NCBI GenBank assembly: GCA_025024175.1
Contig: QCXZ01000003.1
Coordinates: 17,380,392-17,444,391 of the forward strand
Direction of reading: 5' to 3'
Length of the DNA: 64,000 nucleotides
Source of the DNA: Rhyzopertha dominica
Taxonomy: Eukaryota; Arthropoda; Insecta; Coleoptera; Bostrichidae
Shown here piece by piece: positions 28,180-39,500 of this stretch (within the stretch, counting starts at the first letter, position 1; each line of letters starts with the position of its first letter). The notes under the pieces were generated by a model. It made no database searches and had not been told where the DNA came from. It worked only from the letters and a program-made list of their open reading frames with translations. Both the position numbers and the translations under genes were made by a program.

Positions 28180-28810
28180 CCGTGAAATGGCTTTAAATAC
28201 TGGCACTTCACAAAACACTGATGTTAAAACATTGAAATTGCATATATTTTACCCCTAAAAGCTTGAAGTTAGCGAAACGTTACATGCTGAGGATAAAGGT
28301 CGGCTTCTGCAGTTTTGTAACTGGTACAGAAACATGTGCGCAGAAGACCCACAGTTTTAAGATTATGTGGTCGGATGAAACAAAATTTACAAACTCCGGT
28401 ATGTTTAAGTGACATAATGACATTCTCTGAGAACAAGAAAACCCTCGCAATGTGCAGCAAAAAAGACCTCAAATCAGATTTGATACCTTTATTTTATACA
28501 AAATGATTTTGAAGAAATCAATCAAGATTGAAACTTGGAGGTGCGTAGAATAATGGATTGGTTACAACACGATGGAGCACCTCCTCATTATACAGTGCAA
28601 GTAAGGAATTACCTTGACCAAATGTATGCAAATGCGTGGATAGAAAAAACGGACAAAGTGAATTATGAAACAGTTGATGACTTAAGAGCTGCCGTTTTAC
28701 AAGATTTTGGTACAACTGACAGACGTTCTATTAGGAAGGAAACTTACTCCATTTTAACGAGATGCTATTTATGCATACAAAATAATGGAGGATTGTTTAA
28801 ATGCCTTTTG
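28180..28810 (+). pseudogene. Mariner/Tc1-like (DDE, DUF4817-type) transposase relic
   Basis: Blocks in order across frames: TLKLHIFYP (28222-28257), then EDKGRLLQFCNWYRNMCAED (about 28290-28345), WSDETKFTN, and WLQHDGAPPHYTVQVRNYLD at 28555-28620. The last block contains the second catalytic Asp of this transposase type. It continues with DDLRAAVLQDF. Many stops and frameshifts; clearly dead. Confidence 0.75.
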
Positions 28811-29240
28811 TAGTAAATCATATTTTAGTTATTTGTTTTTATTTAATTTGTTTATGTTGTGTTCGCATTCGCTTGTTAAATAGATTACTTCAATTTATTT
28901 TTGAATTGCGAGTTTTTATGAATCAAAACAATATATTTCATGGCTAACTATTTAAAAATAAACAAAAAAATACTGAAAAGCGGCCATAACTTTGGTATTT
29001 TTTAAAATAACTATACTGAGTGTTATGTTGGATAGGTAAAGTGATTTAAAGAAATACTTAAAATTTAGTGTTTTCGAAATAGCCAGCGATTTTTTCTCCA
29101 CGTAACCTACCTTCTAGCTGCTAGTTTTCGTGCTTTTCACGTTCATAACAACATCATGACAGTTTTGCATGAGACGAGACGACACCTAGTTGCGAGACGA
29201 GACTTTTCAATTTCCTCGCGAGACAAGACGAGACTTCTCC

Positions 29241-29517
29241 ATAGGCGTAGCTACATAATATTTTAGGGGTGGCTTAAATCCCTCGAGTAGAAATAATAAT
29301 AACTATTTACGATAGGTAATAAGGCATTAAATATTGAAGTTGACCTCAGTGTAGGCAGCTTCGGCAATGGTAGTTTTACCATTTTCCATAAAAATTTAAA
29401 GTCAATACATATAATTAAATTATTATATTTAAACCTTGAGAAATATTTTAGNGGGGCTAACGAGAAGCTTTGGNGGGGCTTTGCCCCCCCCCCCCAAGAC
29501 CCCCCTAGCTTTTCTAT
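29241..29517. mobile_element. Small nested element with ATAGGCGTAGC end and 10 bp imperfect duplication
   Basis: Ends ATAGGCGTAGCTA and TAGCTTTTCTAT are inverted. Flanks AGACTTCTCC and GGACTTTTCA agree at 7 of 10 positions. The ends and the subterminal G/C runs resemble the larger element at 40042-42149. Ns at 29451 and 29474. Confidence 0.6.
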
Positions 29518-29565
29518 GGACTTTTCAAAGTCTCGTCTTGTTTCGTGGGCATCACTAAACAAAAT

Positions 29566-30490
29566 GGTCGAGCGATTTCAATTTTATTTAAATAGTTCTC
29601 TATCAATTGAATACAAGAATACAATCCAGAAAGGAAAAAAAAAGATTTGAGTTGTAGAATACGTCAAATAGAGTAGCGTGGCAACGAATGTAATTCGCAG
29701 TAATCTGCAAATCTATTTTATACACAAACCCACAATTGTGCAAATGTTTAATTTAATATGAGATAGGTATTTGTTTTTTTTGGGTACAGCTTGCTTTGCG
29801 TTTTAAATGCATTTAGTTATTTTGATAATGACTGACAGATAATACAAATACATTGTAATAAAAAACTATAAGACTACATAAATTTATTGGTAAGCCAATT
29901 AAAGGATCAGAGTAGATACTAGATGACGGCGTTACTTACATACCGCATTAAATTATCTAAAACTCAGTCATTCCAAAGTCTAGAACACTGAGCGTAGTTT
30001 TTATTTACATTAATAAGTTTGGTGAAGTTCCCTACTAACTTGTATAGTGTGGTACTGAATATGTTTGTAATTGAAGCCTGATTCTACTTTGTGCTCGTCA
30101 AGTGCTAGGAATACATATTTACCTTGTGTATTGAAAGTAATTAAAATAAACATAATGGTTAATTTGAGAATTTGTGTATAATCTGCAATATTTGTCAAAA
30201 ACACATACTTAGTTAATAATTTTTTCAAGGCTGAAGATAATCAGCTGACGAATTGCATATTTAAACAATTATTAAATGCGTTCTTTCCAGTGCAAAGTTA
30301 GCTGCTCATTTTCAGCCCTTAGAAAATATGAACTATTGTATAAGACTGTACCTATTCCTCTAAAGGTATCGCAAGTCGTAAAATTAATGCAAATGTACTT
30401 GAAATACAGTAATCATAGAAACAGGTATATAATATAAATCAATGTACGTCCTTTATCTATGATATAATTCAATATTAATATTTGTTTTAG
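29566..30490. promoter_or_regulatory. Region immediately upstream of the first FAS coding exon
   Basis: About 0.9 kb. The sequence just before 30491 ends in TTTGTTTTAG, a good splice acceptor. An untranslated exon and the promoter therefore lie further upstream. No core promoter element can be assigned with confidence. Confidence 0.35.
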
Positions 30491-30553
30491 AGCCACCAGA
30501 AAAAATGGTTAATATGGATAGAGTCGATGTTACCCCATGTGTGGTTATCTCAG
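30491..30553 (+). CDS. FAS-like exon 1 (first coding exon)
   Basis: Preceded by acceptor TTTTAG. The ATG at 30505 in AAAAATGGTT is the first in frame; a second at 30514 (Met4) is also possible. Encodes [16 protein letters not shown], the run-in to the KS fold. Donor TCAG followed by GTAAAT, phase 1. The 14 bases before the ATG are 5' UTR, so at least one upstream non-coding exon is implied. Confidence 0.85.
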
Positions 30554-33500
30554 GTAAATAATGCAATGCCTTACGTTATACGTGGATATTTAAGATATAT
30601 GTGTAATCCTTTTTATGGAATTCGTGTTAGAGCTTCTTATCATAGGTATTACTTGTACGTTGCAGGAATTGCAGGCCGCTTTCCTGAAAGTGAAAACGTG
30701 GCAGAATTTAGGGAAAATCTCTTTAGCAAAACCGATATGATCACATCATTACGGAGGTGGAATGCTGATGAACTTAAGATCCCAAGCAGAATAGGACAAA
30801 TAAATATGCTTGAAAAATTCGATGCTGGGTTTTTCGGTACGTTATTCCAAAGTTAAAATTACATCTAATAATTACGATGCAGGGTTCCATTATCGTGAGT
30901 CTGAATCGATGGAACCTTTTTATCGAGTTTTATTGGAAAAAATAGTCGAAGCAGTTTTCGACTCTGGAACAAGCCTAAAGGAGCTCGAAGGGCGCAGGGT
31001 CAACGTTCACTTAGCGTTATTACGCCTGGATGGGGAGAGACAAATTATATCAAGGACTGAAAATGAAAATCCTTTGTCTGCGATGGGGTACTACGCTAGA
31101 TAAGTGGTCAAAAGATATCTAATTAAAAGCGATTAATTTTTAGTGCATTTCCGTCTAGGATGGCCAATCGTATCAATTACTTTTTCAAAGCGAATGGAGT
31201 TTCAGCAAGAGTTGACTCGGGATGCAGCAGTACGGTATATGCCATAAATGACCTGTACCATGCACTCAGAAGAAATGAATGCGATTTCGCTATAGTCGCA
31301 TCCGCAATACTAATTGAAAGTCCTACGACACTCCTAGAGTTTTGCAAGTAGGTAGATCCTAACTTTATTAGCTTTAGAAAGCAACTTCAGTTTTGCAAAA
31401 TGACATTTAGAATTTAGAAAAAAAATACTTCATATCATCAAACTATATATGAAAAACCCTTACCACGATAATGTAGAAAGTCTAAATGCAAGTATTGTTT
31501 TTTTAACTCCCATTGGGTTATAATAACGAGATCCGTTTACATAAAGATATTTACTAATTTATCTACAAAATCGTAAAAATTCATTATAGCATTTGTTATA
31601 TCGTGACACCAACTCGGTCAAGTACATTTTCTGGAGCTTTTTGTTGGTGACAAAACGTTATCTGCTTAACCACGAAGCAAATGACAACGATAACAAAGGT
31701 TTGTTGTAAAACATAACGTTGGCTGCGACGAGCAACTTACCATTAGAATAAATGAAGAGGCTTACTGTCGTCACTTTTTGTGAGTCAATCTGCGATAGAC
31801 TGTCCAGGTGTCGTTTGGTTTAGTTTATTTTAACAAAAATGACTTATGTCTACAGTAACGACCCACTAAACAATTTTCGGTATCAGAAACATATCTGAAA
31901 CAGGCAATGTAATATTGTAATATTTCGTATTTCGCTGCAGGAATGTTTCATGAATATTTATGTTTGTGAAGATGTCCTACTTCAGGAATGTTTCACTGAA
32001 ATATTACGAAAGAAACATTACGAAACATTTTAAACCCTATATTTATGAAATGTTTACAATATGTACTTTTTTAAATGTTACAACAACGTATTTGAAACTG
32101 TATTTGGGGTATTTATTAATATTAATTGTTACTAATTAAATATACAATTTATTTTTCAAGAAAACGAAGTGTTTACATAAGTGCATATACAATAATTATT
32201 TACATAATCTAAGCATAATAAGTAGACAAAACAATATGTGTAAAATAAGAAATTATAAGAAAATAGTTACATATATATACACAAATAAAACAAACAACGG
32301 CAATCCCTATGGCATACACTGCATTAAATTTAACAGGTAAACTACATTCGTAAGTTCAGAATCTTCAAACTGTTCACCTAAACAAAAATTATTAAAAGTA
32401 AAACCAACATTGTGGTGTAGATATACTTACAAATTGGCCATTTCCCTTATGCTGTTACTATGATCTCTGATATCTGATATCTTGGTGTTGCCTGACGAAA
32501 CCACGTGGAAACCTCAGTTTGGAAGTAGCTGTACAGACATTTTTTATAGATATTTTTATTCTGAATCGAGTAGCGTACTCAGAATTTTTTTAGGGGGTCA
32601 CATTTTAGAGATATAATACAAACTTGCATTTTTTTAATGGAAACCATAGTTGGCTTTTCTGTGGTTTAAAAGAACTATTTTTTCTGATCAAGGTAATGTA
32701 TACATTGTTAGGTTTATCTTTACTAATTTTGGTATTAGTCCAATTTTTGTAATAATTTAATGAGATTTTACGTTTTTCGACCAAATGGATGTAAATGCTT
32801 GATGATAAACAATGCATAGGTAGGTACTTATCTCCAAATCTACAATCACTTTCATTAGTTACATGACCTCCTAGATTATCGATAAAAAAATGCATGAGCG
32901 CTCTTAGGAGTCTTATATATGTATTCAAATATGTATATATTATTTTTTAAGGATTAAAATTTTTCTTAATAATATAAATTATACCGAGTGTTTTCTTATT
33001 CGATAGCCTCCTGCATGTAAACGTAAAATATGATTAAATTATTTTAAAAAATTTGAATAATTCTAAAATTAGTAAAAATAAACGTAATAATGTATACATT
33101 CTTTTATAAAAAAGGCCTTTTCAACCATAGCAAAGCCAACTATGATTNCCANTTAAAAAACTGCAAGGTTGTGTTATATCTGAAAAATGTGACCCCCTTA
33201 ANAATTACNNGGTCGCCACTGGATTCAAAATAAAAATATATTAAAAATATCTTTACAGTTTTTCTGTATCTACATACGCAAGCGAGAAATTGGGAGCTAG
33301 AGAAATGTTACATTTTCCAAAAGTTGGCTATGACTTTAAAAAGAAAGCTGATACAAAGATAGCGATGGTACAGCTGAACTCAGTACAAAAAAAAGTAATA
33401 CAGTAATGTCGAAACCGCAACCCTCTAGCATTAATAGTTACCGGGATACCCTACAATTACAACGAAAATGGGACACCCTGTACAGTCGCCTGCAGAAGTA

Positions 33501-36500
33501 ATGTCGTACGGAACGGTAGCGAAAATAACTTTGCGCCCATTTCGCTGCCACCTGATATACAGTTGCATACGACGTAGATGTCCCAAAAGAAGAAATACAT
33601 CCTTCTCCTTTCTTTAATCATCAAATGGTATACTCCAACAAGTTTACTTAAATGTAAAGAGTAGACTAAACGGGCTTAGCCGTCATTAAAACACGTTAAC
33701 TTTTTAGATCCCGATGAAGGAATATAAATAAATTCCGAAACCTTGACACTATATAGAGTTGACCTGTGCTTTATTGATTGATAAGCCCGCTTAGTTCACC
33801 CTTTACATGCAATATTATGTACTGAAAGTAATACTTTTCGGTATCTTTACTTTTACGGTACAGAAGTTACTTGAGTGTTATTAGATTTGTATTGAATGCA
33901 GATACCTATGTTCATATTCCATGTGGCTCGTAAATTACTATTTGCCCTTTGCGTTAAGTGATGTTTGGAATTTTTATGTCTCGTTTCGTGGTTTATTTAG
34001 TTAGTAAGTTCAATTTTATTTTGTTATTCTAAGAAGTGAAATATAAAATATAGTGCTTATTACAGACAATAATTATTGTTTGTTAAGTGTTGAAATATTG
34101 GCAATCTAATATAGGTAAGTTCTAAAACTAATGCGGAGAGAAGAAAGTTAAGTAGCAGAAAAAGAAATAAAGGTTGTAATGGAAACTTAAGAAATTACTG
34201 GACCCAAAAAAGCCAACGCTAAAAATTTAAACCTCAAAAATATAAGCATTTAAAAATAGGACGAACAAGTAAAATAATTGGGATAACATCAATGTCACAT
34301 CAGAAATGAATTCGGGTAGAGCAGATTTTATGCATGTTAGTGACACTGATGGTAAATAATTACACATATTTTAGAAACATTCAGTAATAGACAATGTTTT
34401 AGCAGTTGTTGAGGTAGATGTGGGTGAGAGTGGAAACAGAATTTTTGACCTTTCATACATGTTTACCTAATTAAAAGAAATTTGCGCCTATGGCAAAAAC
34501 ATAGCTAGATATATAGCAACAACGCAAAAAGTTTTTTGGTTGAACCTACCAGCAATATTGTTGAAGAATTTAATTTTATGGTCGCAAAATTTATTGGCGG
34601 AAAGCAAATTAATTACGCTTTGAAAAATTCATACGAAGCTGTGGAATCTCATAGTATTAAAATGCTTCATAGTAATTCGAGATATAATAATATGGTAGTT
34701 ATTTGAGATAAGACGATTATATTTATTAAAGAGGGGACAAAATCGAACAAGAAGAAATCAGTTTTACAAGTATTTGTGAAATAATTTACAAACGAGAGAT
34801 GGAAATTATTATGGTTAAATTGATATCGTCCGGACATGAATGAAGCATGTATGAAGGAGAAGTTTTATGAACAAATAGGTGAAAACACATAAAGAAAACA
34901 CGAGAGATCAATATGTAACAGAGCAAAACTCCTGAAGCAAAATCTACATATACCGCAAACATAATAAATATTATATTGTAATACCCAATCATTGCATCCC
35001 TATAAGATTAAAAAAGATACGAAGATGTGGCCAGAAAATAAGAGCAGAGAGTTGCAAAATTTTAAATTAACCGATGCTCATTGACAAAAACATTTTATTG
35101 ATGAGCGTGATAGATGACGATAACAATAGTCGAAATAAATTTTATATTTTACATTTACAGCATGCAAGTTAAGTTTTTGAAATTTTGGCCATAAATAGCA
35201 GAGTTTCAATAAACAAAAATCACCATTGGTATTACCAAATTCAGGACAGCTAAGGACTTTCAGTTAAAAAAGACATGCATACTAGGAGCGTAGACAGGCA
35301 ATGATAAAATTCGCGTAGAGTTCGGAAAAAACTGACTACGATTTTTGGTTGGTTATGTTCAGCAAATGTTTACTTCCTGAAATTATTGACCACCAGGGCA
35401 TAATATGAATATATTAAATATTTTAAGCCAATAACAATGACTTTGACGGGACTTTGCCCAGACAGTTTTGTGGCCGTTTGTCGGCAGGGGCGTGAGTATA
35501 TCGCCAAATTGATGATTTCCATATCGGGCACAGACGGAACCGAATGGTTTGAAATCTGTATGCCGTCGAGTCATTTAGGTGATTTTGGTAGGGAAAACAT
35601 TAGCTAATTTTAATCGTGTCAGATTAGTGACAGCGATTTTCTGGTCTATCTTGCCCGCGTATACAATTTAATGTAATTTTGAAAAAATACCTCTACAATT
35701 TTAAATCCGAAATTTTGACTAAAACACTTATTATGTTGTGTGTAGATCGTGTCACAATCATGGTTAGATTTGTTTCCTAAATTATTTGTAATCGTCGCAG
35801 AAGATTCCGGTACTANTTACCTGAAATGCTTGGCCGCGTACGCAGTTTTTTTGGGTTTCATGGTGGGATTATTTTTGCACTGGTGGTCGAGTACACCAGT
35901 CGTCGTAAACCCGTAAATCGAAAAAATCTGCACATTTCAAATACACTGTTGATAATGAACGCTTGTAATAGGACAACAGGAAATAAGTTACTCGTCACTA
36001 TTATTCAGATACGTAATAAGATGAGAGTTTTTCTTGGATTAGGCGCAAAAGCCGAATAATAAGTCTAAAGACCGATGAAAAGCTGCATATACATTGGGTT
36101 TTTCACATCGTTTATTACCTAATAGTATTAGTGGTTTATAAGCAATGTTTCTTTTCTTATATTCATAAATAGAGACTAATTTACGTTAAAAATTAATTTC
36201 ATAAGGTTTTATAGCAATTATTGTGTTACTATTGACTGTAAAATTAACGAATACCTAAACTGTATAGCTTTTATTAAAAATATTACAGTTATTTTGTTAG
36301 GGGTTAAACTCTAGAATTAATTTAAATTAAGTAGGTTTTTATAAAAAAAAATATAAATTAGCAAAGTAATGAACACAAAAAATTAAATATTTTTATTAAG
36401 AGAAATATATGTGGTTGCAACAAGCACTGTTTTTTTACAAAGAGGACAGATATCACAAGACCATAAATTTAAAATTCTTAGAGGTGATCTTACAAATGGA

Positions 36501-39500
36501 AAATTTTACGCCTTTTATTAAAAGTTTCTGTTTCTATTTTCTTTCTAATCACATGAAAAACTTTTTGTTTTCAGTACTTAATATTGCATATTAAGGGTAA
36601 ATTAAGCGGGCTTAGCAATCAATAAAGCACAAGGAAACTATTTAGAGTGTCACGCTTTCGGAATTTATTTATATTCTTTCATTGGGATCTAAAGAGTTAA
36701 CTTGTGTTTTAATGACGGCTAAGCCCGTTTACTCTTCTCTTTACATTCAAGTAAACAGTCGCGCTTCTTCTCCAATACAGTCTTAATATTGCATTAAATA
36801 CTAAAACTTGTTTGAGTATACCACTTAAAGATTAAAGAAACGAGAAGGATGTATTTCTTCTTTTGCAACATCTAAGTCGTCCGCAACTGTATAACGGGTT
36901 GCAGCGAAATGGGCGCATAGTTATTTTCGCCACCGTTCTGTACGACATTTCTTCTGCAGGCGACTGTACATCAGTTGTAATTAAAATATCGATACAATTT
37001 CATCCTACATAAATTCGTTGTAAAGGTTAGATAATGATTTCTAAATTATTCCGAGCAACTAAAACAAATTTGCCTCTATCTGACAGTATTTTCTGAACAC
37101 TGCGAGTAGCCTTTAAACCGATTGTATAATTTTTTGAATTAAACATTTTTGAAATCTGTTATACGAACAGATGAACAAGGACTGAAGTATAAATTGGTTT
37201 AGAGCGGCCGGTTTCAAAGGAATCCGGACGCTTATCTCGAAACCCAACCCCTAACAAGTAGCTGCAAAAATGATCCTTAAGGGTTAAGGGTCATTGGCAC
37301 AATATATCAAAATATATTATGGTAGCTCTTTCTATGAGAGCGGCTATTACAGTTTTGTAAAATATTTCTTGAAAACGCATTTCTAACGGCACTACTTTTC
37401 CGCTTTTCTAAAAATGTGTATCGTATATTTCACAAGCTCATATTAAGAGGCCGTCCCCATTTTATTGCTTAATCGCTCAAAGTCAAGTGAAAACACTGTA
37501 CAATGTACACTGTACACGTTCCGTGTGTTTGTTTTGTGTCGAGCTCTAGTTGTTAAAAATAAAAATAATGGCGGATTGATTTTCATAAAATATTTATAAA
37601 ATAAATAAATATTTGTAAAAATATTGTAACATATTTATTTAATAAAATGCTGCGATAGTTTACTGAAATATTTTATTGCATATGGCATATAGTATTCTTG
37701 TTTTTATTGCAAATATCATTGCAGTGTTTCAGGAAATATGCTATATTTTTTTATTTTAAGGTTATAGATTCAAAAGTATCAGTACTTGACCACTCAAAGT
37801 CAAGTGAAAATACTTTGTACATTTAGCTAATAGCTATACCGATCTAGGCGATTTTAGCAGTGCGCATTCACTGGTTTGCGTTGAGATTGACAGAAATAGC
37901 TAATGGGAATGGAGCTGTTTTTCACCAATACAATATCAGGCCTCGTGGCATTGCTAACACGAAGGGAATTGCACGAATGTGGCTGGGGCAATTCTCCTTC
38001 CCCGCCATCCATACCGGATCTGGCACCTTTAAGAATACCGTCTGTTCAGGTTATTAAAAATTTCAATCTGAAAATTATTTGTTTATACAACCTTTAATTA
38101 AAAAATGGGAACGAGTAAACACATTCGTGGTAATAAATCTATTTCGAACAAATAATAAGGGATATAGCATAGTAAACAAATAGTGCAACAAGGTGAATAC
38201 CACTACTTGTTAGCTGCCAATTCTAAAATAGTTAGATAGAGATTCTCTGTGCCCAGCCCACACATATTATTAAGGCATCAAGAGTGCAGGTTTGCCTCAT
38301 TTTTACTAACTCGACACTTACATCCTGTACACCACCCTTAATTTTGATTTTTATTTTTTCATGCCATTGCTGTGTTCATCGTTTGTCCGCATTTCTCCAA
38401 CAAATAATAATTTGATTAACAGTCTGTCCATCTCCCATTAAAAAGTTATTGACGAATTAACGATTTGGACAGTCATTTTAACTAGCATATAGATATAGAA
38501 AATAATAGAAAAATCGGGATATTATGATATTAATTGATTGTCGAAAGATTGTCCACGTTTGGTCTAGCTGTTAGTTTCAATTATCTAGATTATATAAAAA
38601 AGGCTCTCCAAAAAATAGTTCAATGTGCAGCTACCATTTGTTTTTTTTTTTTGGGAAAACGTGGACAAGCAACGGACAAACGAATGGCAACAATAAAATC
38701 ATAAATAAATAAAATCAAATTTATCATTGCAGGCAAGGACTTATAAGTCCGGAAGGATCTAGTAGACCATTCGACGAAGAAGCTAATGGATACGTAAAGG
38801 CCGAAGCAGCTTGTGCTGCATTCTTACAAAAAGGTCAAGACGCCAGGCGAATATATGCTGAGGTAACCTATTTTAATAAAATTCCCTCCGCTGTGGGTAA
38901 TCATTAAACGGGAATTTGTTTATGTTATACTTTTAAATCAGTTTTTTCAACCAGAGAAACGTCTACTATGGCGGCGTTATTATTTCAGTTCCTATTCCAT
39001 GTAGATCTAAAGTAAACTGATGCTTTGCTGCTACTATGTCAGTTTTGGGTGGATGTAAATAGGCTTGCCATATAAAAACGCAAATTTTACCGTTTTTATA
39101 CTATATCTCGGCCCGTAGTTTTAACACAAACTACCTTTATTCACTGTTCAGGAGTCTTTCAATTTTATGGCAGTTGAAAAGCAGTATAAATCGTTTCGTT
39201 GGTGTATGTTATTTAATCCCTTTCACAAATGTAAACGTCTGTGGTTGAGAACTATATGCAGTGTGCATCAGTCAAATGGAATAAATTTGATATTAAACAA
39301 CTGGAGCCGTGTTCGAAACAACTCTCGGACACGCTGATTTTTAGACCCGCATTTTTTCAATAAAACTTTTTATGCAAGGTATATCATGTAACAGTGGCCA
39401 ATACCAACTCTCTTAGTTTAAATGTAGCACCCTGTATATTATTCAATTTTTGATTCCTCAGAAAAACAATGCAGCTTTTAATGCTCTGTCATAGAAACCC

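Larger units (their letters stand above)
27618..29557. mobile_element. hAT-type element with perfect 8 bp target duplication
   Basis: Ends are TAGTGATGCCCACGA and its exact complement TCGTGGGCATCACTA. AACAAAAT flanks both sides (27610-27617 and 29558-29565). An 8 bp duplication and a TARNG-type terminus fit the hAT superfamily. Both subterminal regions are packed with GAGACGAGAC-like motifs. The interior holds a relic of an unrelated mariner-like transposase and a smaller nested element. No hAT transposase was recognised. Confidence 0.88.
33479..36970. mobile_element. Long-armed element with a Mutator-like transposase fragment
   Basis: Arms 33479-33808 and 36594-36970 are inverted copies, with outer ends TGTACAGTCGCCTGCAGAAG and its complement. 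Each arm includes TTGCGCCCATTTCGCTGC or its counterpart, plus a MITE-like block. The interior has a fragment reading like the Mutator-type transposases of insects. Long arms suit Mutator-like elements. No target duplication is evident. Confidence 0.65.

Noticed and set aside
27618..29557. Reading the element ends as Tc1/mariner with TA duplication
   Set aside because: TA does flank GTGATGCC, but the 8 bp AACAAAAT duplication outside TAGTGATGCC is perfect and explains the junctions better. The same holds at 46550-48012.
31090..31110. A non-canonical ATAAGT donor at the end of FAS exon 3
   Set aside because: A canonical donor GTACTA at 31088 with the acceptor at 31143 gives ungapped alignment and correct phase, so no odd donor is needed.
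35383..35574. Minus-strand 63-codon frame in a less AT-rich patch
   Set aside because: No domain recognised, inside the long-armed element; probably chance.
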